This document shows positions 1 through 5,206 of a stretch of 6,828 nt of DNA, piece by piece. The stretch comes from Silvanigrellales bacterium. GTDB lineage: Bacteria; Bdellovibrionota_B; Oligoflexia; Silvanigrellales; Silvanigrellaceae. Below the pieces are notes generated by a model, which saw only the letters and a list, made by a program, of their open reading frames with translations, was not told the origin of the DNA and searched no databases. The stretch lies in the NCBI GenBank assembly GCA_028285285.1, contig JANQPW010000070.1, positions 1-6,828 on the forward strand, written 5' to 3'. The translations under genes and the position numbers were made by a program. The stretch's first letter is position 1. Every line of letters starts with the position of its first letter.

Positions 1-521
1 CCGGGGTAAAGAAGAGAGACGCCGTGAATCGGGTGATCCATAGCCTGCTCAATCATGGATACCTCCATGGGAAAAAGCCTCTGCTTTTCTCGAGTGAAAA
101 CCGATCGTACTTGAGCACATATTCGTGGGTGGACCCTGGTATAGTGAGCTATCTCATGGGTCCTCCAAGAGATCCTTTGAGCCAAGGACATCTCATTGAA
201 TCCATCGTGCACACGCGATTGAGCTCACGCCTGCAGTTGATTCCCTATAGATCTCAGATTCATTATTATAAGCCGTATGTTTTGGAGTCGAGCGGCAAGG
301 TTAAATTCAAGTCAGGAGAGATCGATTTTGTTGTTGAATGCAGAAGCCAATATCTTCCCATTGAAGTGAAAGCGACCGATGTGTGGGAGAATGTTGACTT
401 GGGAAATATGTTTTCTCTTTTGGACGAGCAAAACCTTCCTCTTGGGGTGGTACTTTACCAAGGTGTTCCGCGTTGGCACAAGTCGAGGAGGGTGATTTTT
501 TGGCCATACTGGTTGGTGTAG
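1..521 (+). CDS. AAA_14/DUF4143-family ATPase, C-terminal part (5' end outside window)
   Basis: This is the C-terminal part of a predicted P-loop ATPase of the AAA_14/DUF4143 type. The frame is open to the left edge with no stop, so the GTG at 24 is probably an internal valine and the Walker motifs would lie upstream of the window. Counting from that GTG, residues 1-20 fit the end of a winged-helix segment. Residues 29-46 give the family's 'F/W-x-D-P-G' stretch (WVDPG at 35-39). Residues 55-66 hold the 'G-x-x-x-E' helix (Glu59), and 98-118 carry GEIDFVVE followed by PIEVKAT. Glu59, Asp101, Glu114 and Lys116 match the PD-(D/E)XK nuclease-like pattern known for DUF4143 domains. The stop is TAG, 41 bases before the first lipoprotein gene. 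The same motif set recurs in the complete ATPase at 3104-4297, but the two sequences are otherwise clearly different. A gene truncated upstream cannot be excluded. The family call is fairly secure; nuclease activity is not shown. Confidence 0.75.
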   Translation, partial: GVKKRDAVNRVIHSLLNHGYLHGKKPLLFSSENRSYLSTYSWVDPGIVSYLMGPPRDPLSQGHLIESIVHTRLSSRLQLIPYRSQIHYYKPYVLESSGKVKFKSGEIDFVVECRSQYLPIEVKATDVWENVDLGNMFSLLDEQNLPLGVVLYQGVPRWHKSRRVIFWPYWLV

Positions 522-562
522 GCTTAACGAAGGCGATTCTTCTAAGATGAATTGAGATAATC

Positions 563-1768
563 ATGAAAATTCAGCTCCAGCGGATCTGCACGTTCTCTCT
601 TTTGACGATTTACCTTGGGGCATGCGCAACAAGGTCTTTTGAGGCGGGTGAAATCGCATCCGATTCAAAAGAAAAGGGCCGAGCCTGTATTGGATCTCGG
701 CCAAATCCTCTGATTCCAAAGTGGTATCGGCAAATCTGGTTTGACATCTTTCATGAGAAAAATGAAATGGCGGAAAAGTTCATGACCAGGTACCAAGATT
801 GCACGGGTGAGACCTACAGACTCACCAAGGAAGAGATGGTCAAAATTTTTCCTCGGGTTTTGTTCGACGGCAAGTATCTTGAAATCTGGGAGAGAGTCAT
901 GAGGCTCAATAGCGAAGCCGAGAAGACGGATTCTCTCCCTGAAGGTTTTGAGTTGACTGAAAGTGTTCTGAGTTCGTCCCCAGCGGGAACCTTGGGCAAT
1001 TTCTGGGCTCACATCAACGGTCGGGTTGAGTTCACAAGAAAACCTCATGAAAACGATGAAGGTGACAATTGGAGAATCGTTGGCACCGTCTCATTTTTTG
1101 ACATCTGGGACTTTGATGAGCAAAAGAGTTTGGATCCGAACAAGGTCGTTGTCGGTGAAAAGGGTGGCCGCGACGCTCCAACGAATCTGCGTGTGAAACT
1201 TGCCAATCTTTTTCTACCCGGCAAACCCTTCAAAATTGTCAGTGAAACAGCCAATTTTGTCCTGACTTTTCCAGACCGCTACTTCAGAATTGAAGGCTTG
1301 TCCTTTCCAAAAACGAGAACCGAATACTCTCCAAAGGGGCAAGCCCTCATTCGACGCATCGAGGAGGCCTCTGCTGCCCGTACTGATGGAAAATTTTCTT
1401 TGCGGCAGTCTGCCATACTCATGCTTGGAATTGCCAGAGGCCTTGCGGAGCCACCCGTGCGCAATTCGAGCCTCTGTGTGAAAAGTGAAAACTACCCACC
1501 TAATCGCGAGGCTCAACAAAAGCGAATGCCGGGGGTCTCGATATCTGGGGGCACATCAGATCTGCCTGACTACACGGCGGATCATCTTTACAATGCTCCG
1601 GTCAATGGAAGAGTGAGGGATGTGGTCTATCTGTCGTTCTACGATTTTTCTGTCTATGCAAATGGTCGCATTGGCTTGGAGAGCGGACAATCTCCTGAAG
1701 TCTGCTTCAGTGGAAACTTCATTCCCTCTTCGAATCTATTCGAAGTGGTTTCTTTGAAAGAGACCTGA
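563..1768 (+). CDS. Large predicted lipoprotein of unknown function (401 aa)
   Basis: I do not recognise the family. The N-terminus is a lipoprotein signal peptide: Lys2 and Arg7, a hydrophobic stretch at about 8-19, and the lipobox L-G-A-C at 18-21. The mature protein should therefore start at lipidated Cys21 and sit in the inner or outer membrane facing the periplasm; Ala and Thr at +2/+3 do not give the classical Asp retention signal. The mature part is mixed: a helical-looking, charged region at about 55-110, then an alternating hydrophobic/polar, probably beta-rich region at about 140-260. Four further cysteines (42, 80, 305, 381) could form two disulfides. The ATG at 563 is the first start after an in-frame TGA at 548-550. 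The ribosome binding site is weak (GAG at 554-556). The second lipoprotein gene follows after 53 bases on the same strand, suggesting one transcript. The coding call is secure from length and signal peptide; function is unknown. Confidence 0.85.
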   Translation: MKIQLQRICTFSLLTIYLGACATRSFEAGEIASDSKEKGRACIGSRPNPLIPKWYRQIWFDIFHEKNEMAEKFMTRYQDCTGETYRLTKEEMVKIFPRVLFDGKYLEIWERVMRLNSEAEKTDSLPEGFELTESVLSSSPAGTLGNFWAHINGRVEFTRKPHENDEGDNWRIVGTVSFFDIWDFDEQKSLDPNKVVVGEKGGRDAPTNLRVKLANLFLPGKPFKIVSETANFVLTFPDRYFRIEGLSFPKTRTEYSPKGQALIRRIEEASAARTDGKFSLRQSAILMLGIARGLAEPPVRNSSLCVKSENYPPNREAQQKRMPGVSISGGTSDLPDYTADHLYNAPVNGRVRDVVYLSFYDFSVYANGRIGLESGQSPEVCFSGNFIPSSNLFEVVSLKET

Positions 1769-1770
1769 GA

Positions 1771-1789
1771 GCTGGTGAAGTCAGCCAGC
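1771..1789 (+). other. Small intercistronic stem-loop
   Basis: Two bases after the stop of the first lipoprotein gene, GCTGGT (1771-1776) can pair with GCCAGC (1784-1789). This is a 6-bp stem with one G-U pair and a 7-base loop. No T-run follows, so it is not an intrinsic terminator. It could be an mRNA-stabilising or processing hairpin, or chance. Confidence 0.2.
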
Positions 1790-1811
1790 AGAACGCGCTC
1801 AAAAAGGAAAC

Positions 1812-1817
1812 AGGAGG
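1812..1817 (+). promoter_or_regulatory. Strong ribosome binding site deciding a GTG start
   Basis: A perfect AGGAGG lies four bases before the GTG at 1822. It supports that GTG as the true start of the second lipoprotein, which also places a signal peptide exactly at the N-terminus. Confidence 0.8.
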
Positions 1818-1821
1818 TTCT

Positions 1822-3099
1822 GTGATTCGTGTTGCTGCTCTTGTGGTTCTGATCTTGCTCAGCGCCACCTCTTGCTTGAAAAAGGGCTCACTCAGCAATC
1901 CGAGAGAGCTCCGAGAATCAAGAAACAGGGGAAAACAACTCGTGTGGGCATTGTCGAGTGCCAAACCCTCGGCCTTGCGCACAGCTCTCCTTTCGCATCG
2001 GCGAGACATTTGTTTGATTCGGGTCTACCACCCTGAGAAAGCTGTTGATGAAGCAGGAGTGACCGATTTTTTCAAAGATCCACAAACTCGGATCACTCTT
2101 CTCAACCGCTACCCAGCGACCAGCAAAGCTGTCGTCGATGCCCTCTTTAAGGTCTCTCAGTCCGATGAAGAAGTGGCTGAGCTTCTCCATCGGCACGGAA
2201 TCAAGCCGCCTGAGAGTCAGAGAGAATTTGAAACAGATCAGAATGAGAGAGAGGAAAGCCCCCAGAAGAACGGAAGAGATATCAAGAGAGTGCTGTCCGC
2301 ATTAGTGCACTTTTTCGGTTTAGGAAGGGACCAAAACCGAACAGAGGACCAGGAAGAAGGTGGCCTTGTGCATTCACTTAGAGTTTTTGTTCAAGAGTTG
2401 GCAGACTTCATCTTGAACAAACAAGAGAACCAAGCGTCCAGCTCAGATGTGGTCGAAAACAAAAGTCCAGAAGACGAATTTTCAAAAAAGGGTCCACCCG
2501 AACCAATCATTCAGGTTGAGTTTGGAAATCGCGTCTTGGAGACGTGGTCTTTCGAGGCGACTACTGTGGTTGAGATACTTGAACAACTTCGCCGTTACGA
2601 CAGAGCGCATACGTTTCTCTACCCTGAGAGAATCATCTCCTCATTCTACGCAGATTCAAATTCGCTTGAAGCGGAGTTTCGTAGGAAACACACAATGGAT
2701 CTCTTGGATTATGAGTATCCAGTTGAAAATCTCGACGAGCCGATCGAACTGCTCATAGCGTTTATTTACTTCAACACGGCACGCATCATCGAGGGTGCCA
2801 GAGGCGGACCAAGAACGCTGATGGGAGGAGTCAACCATGAGTTGCAAGCTTTTGACGAAGCGCGTGATCAGATCTTCGAAGAAATGAAGCAGTACTTGGC
2901 TCCCGATCAGATTCCTGAACTCATGAATCAGATAGTGTCGGACACCTGTCTGGGTCGACTGCACCTGATTGCCGACAAAGATGGAAAGTTCGCTTGGACG
3001 GACGCAGAAGCAAAAGCAATGTCTTCAGCGGCTCTAGAGAGAGCTGAGAAAATGTTGGAAGAGTTACGAAAATTCCACCAAGAATTTGATGATCAGTGA
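1822..3099 (+). CDS. Large predicted lipoprotein of unknown function (425 aa), acidic central linker
   Basis: I do not recognise the family. The GTG start is set by AGGAGG at 1812-1817. The signal peptide has Arg3, a strongly hydrophobic stretch at 4-13 and a permissive lipobox A-T-S-C at 15-18, so Cys18 is the likely lipidated residue; Leu-Lys-Lys follows at 19-21. Residues 30-127 look like a helical domain. Residues 129-180 form a charged, Glu/Gln/Arg/Asn-rich linker interrupted by a hydrophobic helix (about 154-168). A second charged linker lies at about 199-228, and the rest (230-425) looks mostly helical, ending in a coiled-coil-like Glu/Lys-rich helix. Only two cysteines follow the lipid cysteine (64 and 376), both in the motif D-x-C-L-x-R, so one disulfide could tie the two halves together. 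It probably shares a transcript with the upstream lipoprotein gene and runs to within four bases of the convergent ATPase gene. The coding call is secure; the role is unknown. Confidence 0.85.
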   Translation: MIRVAALVVLILLSATSCLKKGSLSNPRELRESRNRGKQLVWALSSAKPSALRTALLSHRRDICLIRVYHPEKAVDEAGVTDFFKDPQTRITLLNRYPATSKAVVDALFKVSQSDEEVAELLHRHGIKPPESQREFETDQNEREESPQKNGRDIKRVLSALVHFFGLGRDQNRTEDQEEGGLVHSLRVFVQELADFILNKQENQASSSDVVENKSPEDEFSKKGPPEPIIQVEFGNRVLETWSFEATTVVEILEQLRRYDRAHTFLYPERIISSFYADSNSLEAEFRRKHTMDLLDYEYPVENLDEPIELLIAFIYFNTARIIEGARGGPRTLMGGVNHELQAFDEARDQIFEEMKQYLAPDQIPELMNQIVSDTCLGRLHLIADKDGKFAWTDAEAKAMSSAALERAEKMLEELRKFHQEFDDQ

Positions 3100-3103
3100 T
3101 CTT

Positions 3104-4297
3104 TTAGCGACACTTGAGTTCATCAGCCCACAGCTTTTTCAAATATGTGCGCCAATGCATGATTTGAATGCCATCTTCTGTTTGACCTTCGATGTTGTCA
3201 CATGACACGATACCGTACGACATTTCTGGAATCTCTTCTTTGAGGGCCCGTAGACCTCTGAGATGTCTTTCTGTGACTTTATCGGTAGATTTGATTTCAA
3301 TGGCTGTGTGGTTTTCAATGACCATGTCGACTTCAAAGCCAGTTGAGGTTCGCCAGTAAGTGAGTGTGTCTTGATTTCCCAGGTAGCTCAGCGCTGCCCT
3401 GGTTTCCAGCATCAAGAAGTGCTCGAAAGCTGGGCCAAAAGTCTCGCTGCCCTTTTCAATTCTTGATCTTTTGCAAAGAGCGTTTGTGACACCGAGATCA
3501 AAAAAATAGAGCTTTTTTCGACTGATGGGTTTGCGTTTCCTGGTCTTTCGGAACACCGGAACTTGAAAGGCGATGAGTGTGTCTTCAAGAACTTGGATGT
3601 AGTTCAACACTGTGCGACCCGTCACTCCAACGTCTGATCCAATTGAAGCGGCATTGATTTCCTGACCGTTAGACAATGCCAAAGAGTCCAAAGTTTCAGC
3701 GAAGGAACCCAAGTTTCTGGTCAGAGCCTCTGCCTGAATTTCTTCTCGTAGATAGAGATCAACGTAAGAGCGCAAAAAAATGTGTGCTTCTGGATCCCCG
3801 TACATCTGAGGTAGGCCACCCGTATTGAGGTAAGTCAACAGGTTGAACTCTTGAACTGTCTCAATCTCTGGGAATGTGAGTGGAAAGAGAGAGGCGTTGC
3901 GAGCGCGACCGGCCAGCAGATTAGCCGCCCCTCTCTTCAACTTTCGAGCAGAAGATCCGGTGAGCAAAAACCTCTGATTCCGACTTTCGATGAGCCGGTG
4001 AACTTCGTTGAGCAAGGCAGGCACTTTTTGGATCTCATCGATGGCCACCAACGAGTCTGCCTCCGTCATTTCTGAAAGAAGGGTCGGATTTCTCAGCAAT
4101 CGCCCAAAAATCTGAGCGTCAAGGAGATCGATAACCTGAACATCAGGTAATTGTTGACGAATCATCGTTGACTTGCCAGTTGCGCGTGCGCCAAACAAGA
4201 AGCACGAGCGGCGTGAAGTCAAAGCCACCAGATCAATTTTTCTTTGAAATTGCATGAGCTTACCATTGTATGAAACTCTATTTCCGAATTCCATCAT
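3104..4297 (-). CDS. AAA_14/DUF4143-family ATPase, complete
   Basis: Predicted P-loop ATPase with the full family layout (residue numbers from the first ATG). Walker A is GARATGKST at 36-44, Walker B is LVAIDE at 83-88, and a sensor-like LLTGSSARK lies at 111-119. A winged-helix-like segment spans about 200-250, followed by a basic stretch 250-262 (RKTRKRKPISRKK). The DUF4143 domain has YFFDLG at 264-269, Glu292, FEVDMVIE at 321-328 and AIEIKST at 332-338. Asp324, Glu334 and Lys336 match the PD-(D/E)XK-like pattern. About 400 residues is normal for the family. Family members are common accessory genes of uncertain role; DNA binding or nuclease activity is inference. The coordinates give the longest frame (two ATGs at 4297 and 4294), but a promoter -10 overlaps these ATGs and no Shine-Dalgarno precedes them. 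The ATG at 4255 (residue 15) gives a typical family N-terminus and is, in my view, the more likely start. The gene converges with the lipoprotein gene at a 4-base gap. Confidence 0.9.
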   Translation of the reverse strand: MMEFGNRVSYNGKLMQFQRKIDLVALTSRRSCFLFGARATGKSTMIRQQLPDVQVIDLLDAQIFGRLLRNPTLLSEMTEADSLVAIDEIQKVPALLNEVHRLIESRNQRFLLTGSSARKLKRGAANLLAGRARNASLFPLTFPEIETVQEFNLLTYLNTGGLPQMYGDPEAHIFLRSYVDLYLREEIQAEALTRNLGSFAETLDSLALSNGQEINAASIGSDVGVTGRTVLNYIQVLEDTLIAFQVPVFRKTRKRKPISRKKLYFFDLGVTNALCKRSRIEKGSETFGPAFEHFLMLETRAALSYLGNQDTLTYWRTSTGFEVDMVIENHTAIEIKSTDKVTERHLRGLRALKEEIPEMSYGIVSCDNIEGQTEDGIQIMHWRTYLKKLWADELKCR

Positions 4298-4315
4298 ATT
4301 TGGAAATAGAGTTTC
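4272..4315. repeat. Perfect 14-bp inverted repeat bracketing the ATPase -10 element (operator candidate)
   Basis: GAAACTCTATTTCC (4272-4285) is the exact reverse complement of GGAAATAGAGTTTC (4302-4315), with 16 bases between. The arm centres are 30 bp apart, close to three helical turns, so both arms would lie on nearly the same DNA face. One arm fills most of the -35/-10 spacer, the other begins at the predicted transcription start, and the -10 sits between them. This geometry suits a repressor or autoregulatory site. Alternatively, if transcription starts further upstream, the RNA would fold into a 14-bp hairpin with the AUGAUG pair in its loop. The repeat itself is certain; its role is inferred. 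Confidence 0.85.
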
Positions 4316-4322
4316 GCGTCAA
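4293..4322 (-). promoter_or_regulatory. Sigma70-like promoter of the complete ATPase gene
   Basis: Read on the minus strand, TTGACG (4322-4317) is a 5/6 match to the -35 consensus. TATGAT (4298-4293) is a 5/6 match to the -10, with an 18-base spacer. Transcription would start near 4286. The -10 covers the most upstream ATG of the gene, so if this promoter is used the start at 4297 cannot be the translated one and 4255 becomes the likely start. This is a consensus match only. Confidence 0.55.
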
Positions 4323-4380
4323 GTCGGCTTGAGGCCTGAAGAAGCGCTGGATATGTGATTTCATTATGTTAGCGCTGATC

Positions 4381-4409
4381 TTGTCAAAAATTTACAGCGG
4401 ACATAGAAA
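4381..4409 (+). promoter_or_regulatory. Possible promoter for the secreted-protein/amylase unit
   Basis: TTGTCA (4381-4386, 5/6 to -35) is followed after 17 bases by TAGAAA (4404-4409, 4/6 to -10), predicting a start near 4416. The leader to the ATG at 4588 would be about 170 bases. A competing weak candidate is an extended -10, TGGTATAGG at 4542-4550, without a good -35. Either is only a consensus match. Confidence 0.3.
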
Positions 4410-4425
4410 ATTGAGACTCAATTTT
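4407..4425. promoter_or_regulatory. Perfect 19-bp palindrome, operator-like
   Basis: AAAATTGAG (4407-4415) and CTCAATTTT (4417-4425) are exact reverse complements around one central base, A4416. The odd centre and AT-rich arms are typical of a dimeric regulator's site. It overlaps the -10 and predicted start of the candidate promoter at 4381-4409, which would suit repression. As RNA it could form an 8-bp, A-U-rich hairpin with a 3-base loop. That is too weak to be a convincing terminator. Confidence 0.5.
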
Positions 4426-4470
4426 ACGACTCAGTGGGAAAAGTGAATCCGACAGGGGACACTTGTAATG

Positions 4471-4497
4471 GTTGGCTAGCGTCGGCTGGGTTTGGCT
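4471..4497. repeat. Three KTYGGCT motifs at exact 10-base steps
   Basis: GTTGGCT (4471), GTCGGCT (4481) and TTTGGCT (4491) recur with a period of exactly ten bases, about 90-115 bases upstream of the secreted-protein gene. A further GTCGGCT occurs at 4323 and TGGCT at 4521. Helically phased direct repeats can bind activators cooperatively, but three short copies could also be chance. Confidence 0.3.
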
Positions 4498-4578
4498 TTC
4501 TGCTCAGTTCAGTGAGTGTGTGGCTGAATGACTTGTTCCCTTGGTATAGGGCTGAATTCAATTGAGTGATAGAACATC

Positions 4579-4584
4579 GGAGGA
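4579..4584 (+). promoter_or_regulatory. Ribosome binding site of the secreted-protein gene
   Basis: GGAGGA three bases before the ATG at 4588, a strong Shine-Dalgarno that confirms this start; the signal peptide begins right there. Confidence 0.7.
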
Positions 4585-4587
4585 AAC

Positions 4588-5151
4588 ATGAAACAGTACT
4601 TTTCAGCAGCCTTTGCTCTCTTGGGACTAGGCGCAGATTTTAGCGCGGCCTCTGCCGCTGAGTTCACAGCCACGAACTGTGAAATCTTCATAGAAAAGAT
4701 CCAAGTCACCCGTCCCAGTGGTCGCGACCTCGACCTCAACCTTCTGCTGCGGGTTCATCCCGCTTTGCTTGATTCAGGTCTCAAAACCGTCCGTGCACTT
4801 GACAGCCGAGAGGTTCCAGGTGCCCTAGGCGCCGACTACACCAATCGCGAAGTCGAACTTCCCCAGTTTTTTGATGCTGAAAACACCTTTTCATATCGGG
4901 TGAAGTTGAAGTCGAACAACTATCAGGCCAACTACCAAGTCGCATTTTATGCGGAGACTGAGGCTGGCACTCGATACTGGCTCAACTCTGAAAATGTGCC
5001 TGGATGGTATTTCTTTTTCATCCGGGGTACACATCACTTTCTCGATTCCATGACCGTTTCTTTCCGAGCATTCGGTCTGAACTTTGTGTCACCGACCTGG
5101 GAATACCCCGATGAAGCCGCGGCCGTTTTCAACCCTCGATTTTGTAATTGA
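4588..5151 (+). CDS. Small secreted protein of unknown function, probably beta-sandwich (187 aa)
   Basis: I do not recognise the family. The N-terminus is a Sec-type signal peptide: Lys2, a hydrophobic/Ala-rich stretch at 4-22 (unusually holding Asp17), and cleavage sites A-S-A (21-23) or S-A-A (22-24), so the mature protein starts at about Ala24 or Glu25. There is no lipobox. The mature part of about 163 residues alternates hydrophobic and polar residues and is aromatic-rich (YWLN, GWYFFF at about 130-142), which suggests an all-beta fold. Its only two cysteines are Cys31 near the mature N-terminus and Cys186, the penultimate residue; they could form one disulfide closing the domain. A strong ribosome binding site precedes the ATG, and the GH13 enzyme gene follows after 55 bases on the same strand, so a shared transcript is likely. 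A carbohydrate-binding role would fit the neighbour but no binding motif is identifiable. Secretion is well supported; function is not. Confidence 0.85.
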   Translation: MKQYFSAAFALLGLGADFSAASAAEFTATNCEIFIEKIQVTRPSGRDLDLNLLLRVHPALLDSGLKTVRALDSREVPGALGADYTNREVELPQFFDAENTFSYRVKLKSNNYQANYQVAFYAETEAGTRYWLNSENVPGWYFFFIRGTHHFLDSMTVSFRAFGLNFVSPTWEYPDEAAAVFNPRFCN

Positions 5152-5195
5152 TGGTGTGATGGCAACACCTGAATAGAAGTGTCGAGACCATTCCC

Positions 5196-5201
5196 AGGAG
5201 G
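5196..5201 (+). promoter_or_regulatory. Ribosome binding site of the GH13 gene
   Basis: A perfect AGGAGG five bases before the ATG at 5207. It fixes the start there and so shows that the enzyme begins almost directly with its catalytic domain, without a signal peptide or N-terminal module. Confidence 0.8.
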
Positions 5202-5206
5202 CGACT

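Noticed and set aside
24..26. GTG as the start of the first gene
   Set aside because: The frame is open back to the window edge, the upstream codons read as a natural extension, and no good Shine-Dalgarno precedes it. It is more likely an internal valine of a larger ATPase.
2518..2537. EFGNRV in the second lipoprotein matching the first residues of the ATPase
   Set aside because: The match is limited to a few residues with different codons and no wider similarity, and the ATPase residues are probably not translated.
4343..4376. Two AGCGCTG copies 28 bases apart
   Set aside because: Seven-base repeats at this distance are easily chance and no further copy lies nearby.
4441..4470. AGGGGACACTTGTAATGG stretch resembling sequence seen near transposase genes
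   Set aside because: No transposase fragment, no matching second end and no target duplication are visible; only a 5-bp AAGTG/CACTT pairing is present.
5153..5169. GGTGT/ACACC hairpin after the secreted-protein stop
   Set aside because: The 5-bp stem with a 7-base loop has no T-run, so it is not a credible terminator, and nothing shows it separates the two genes.
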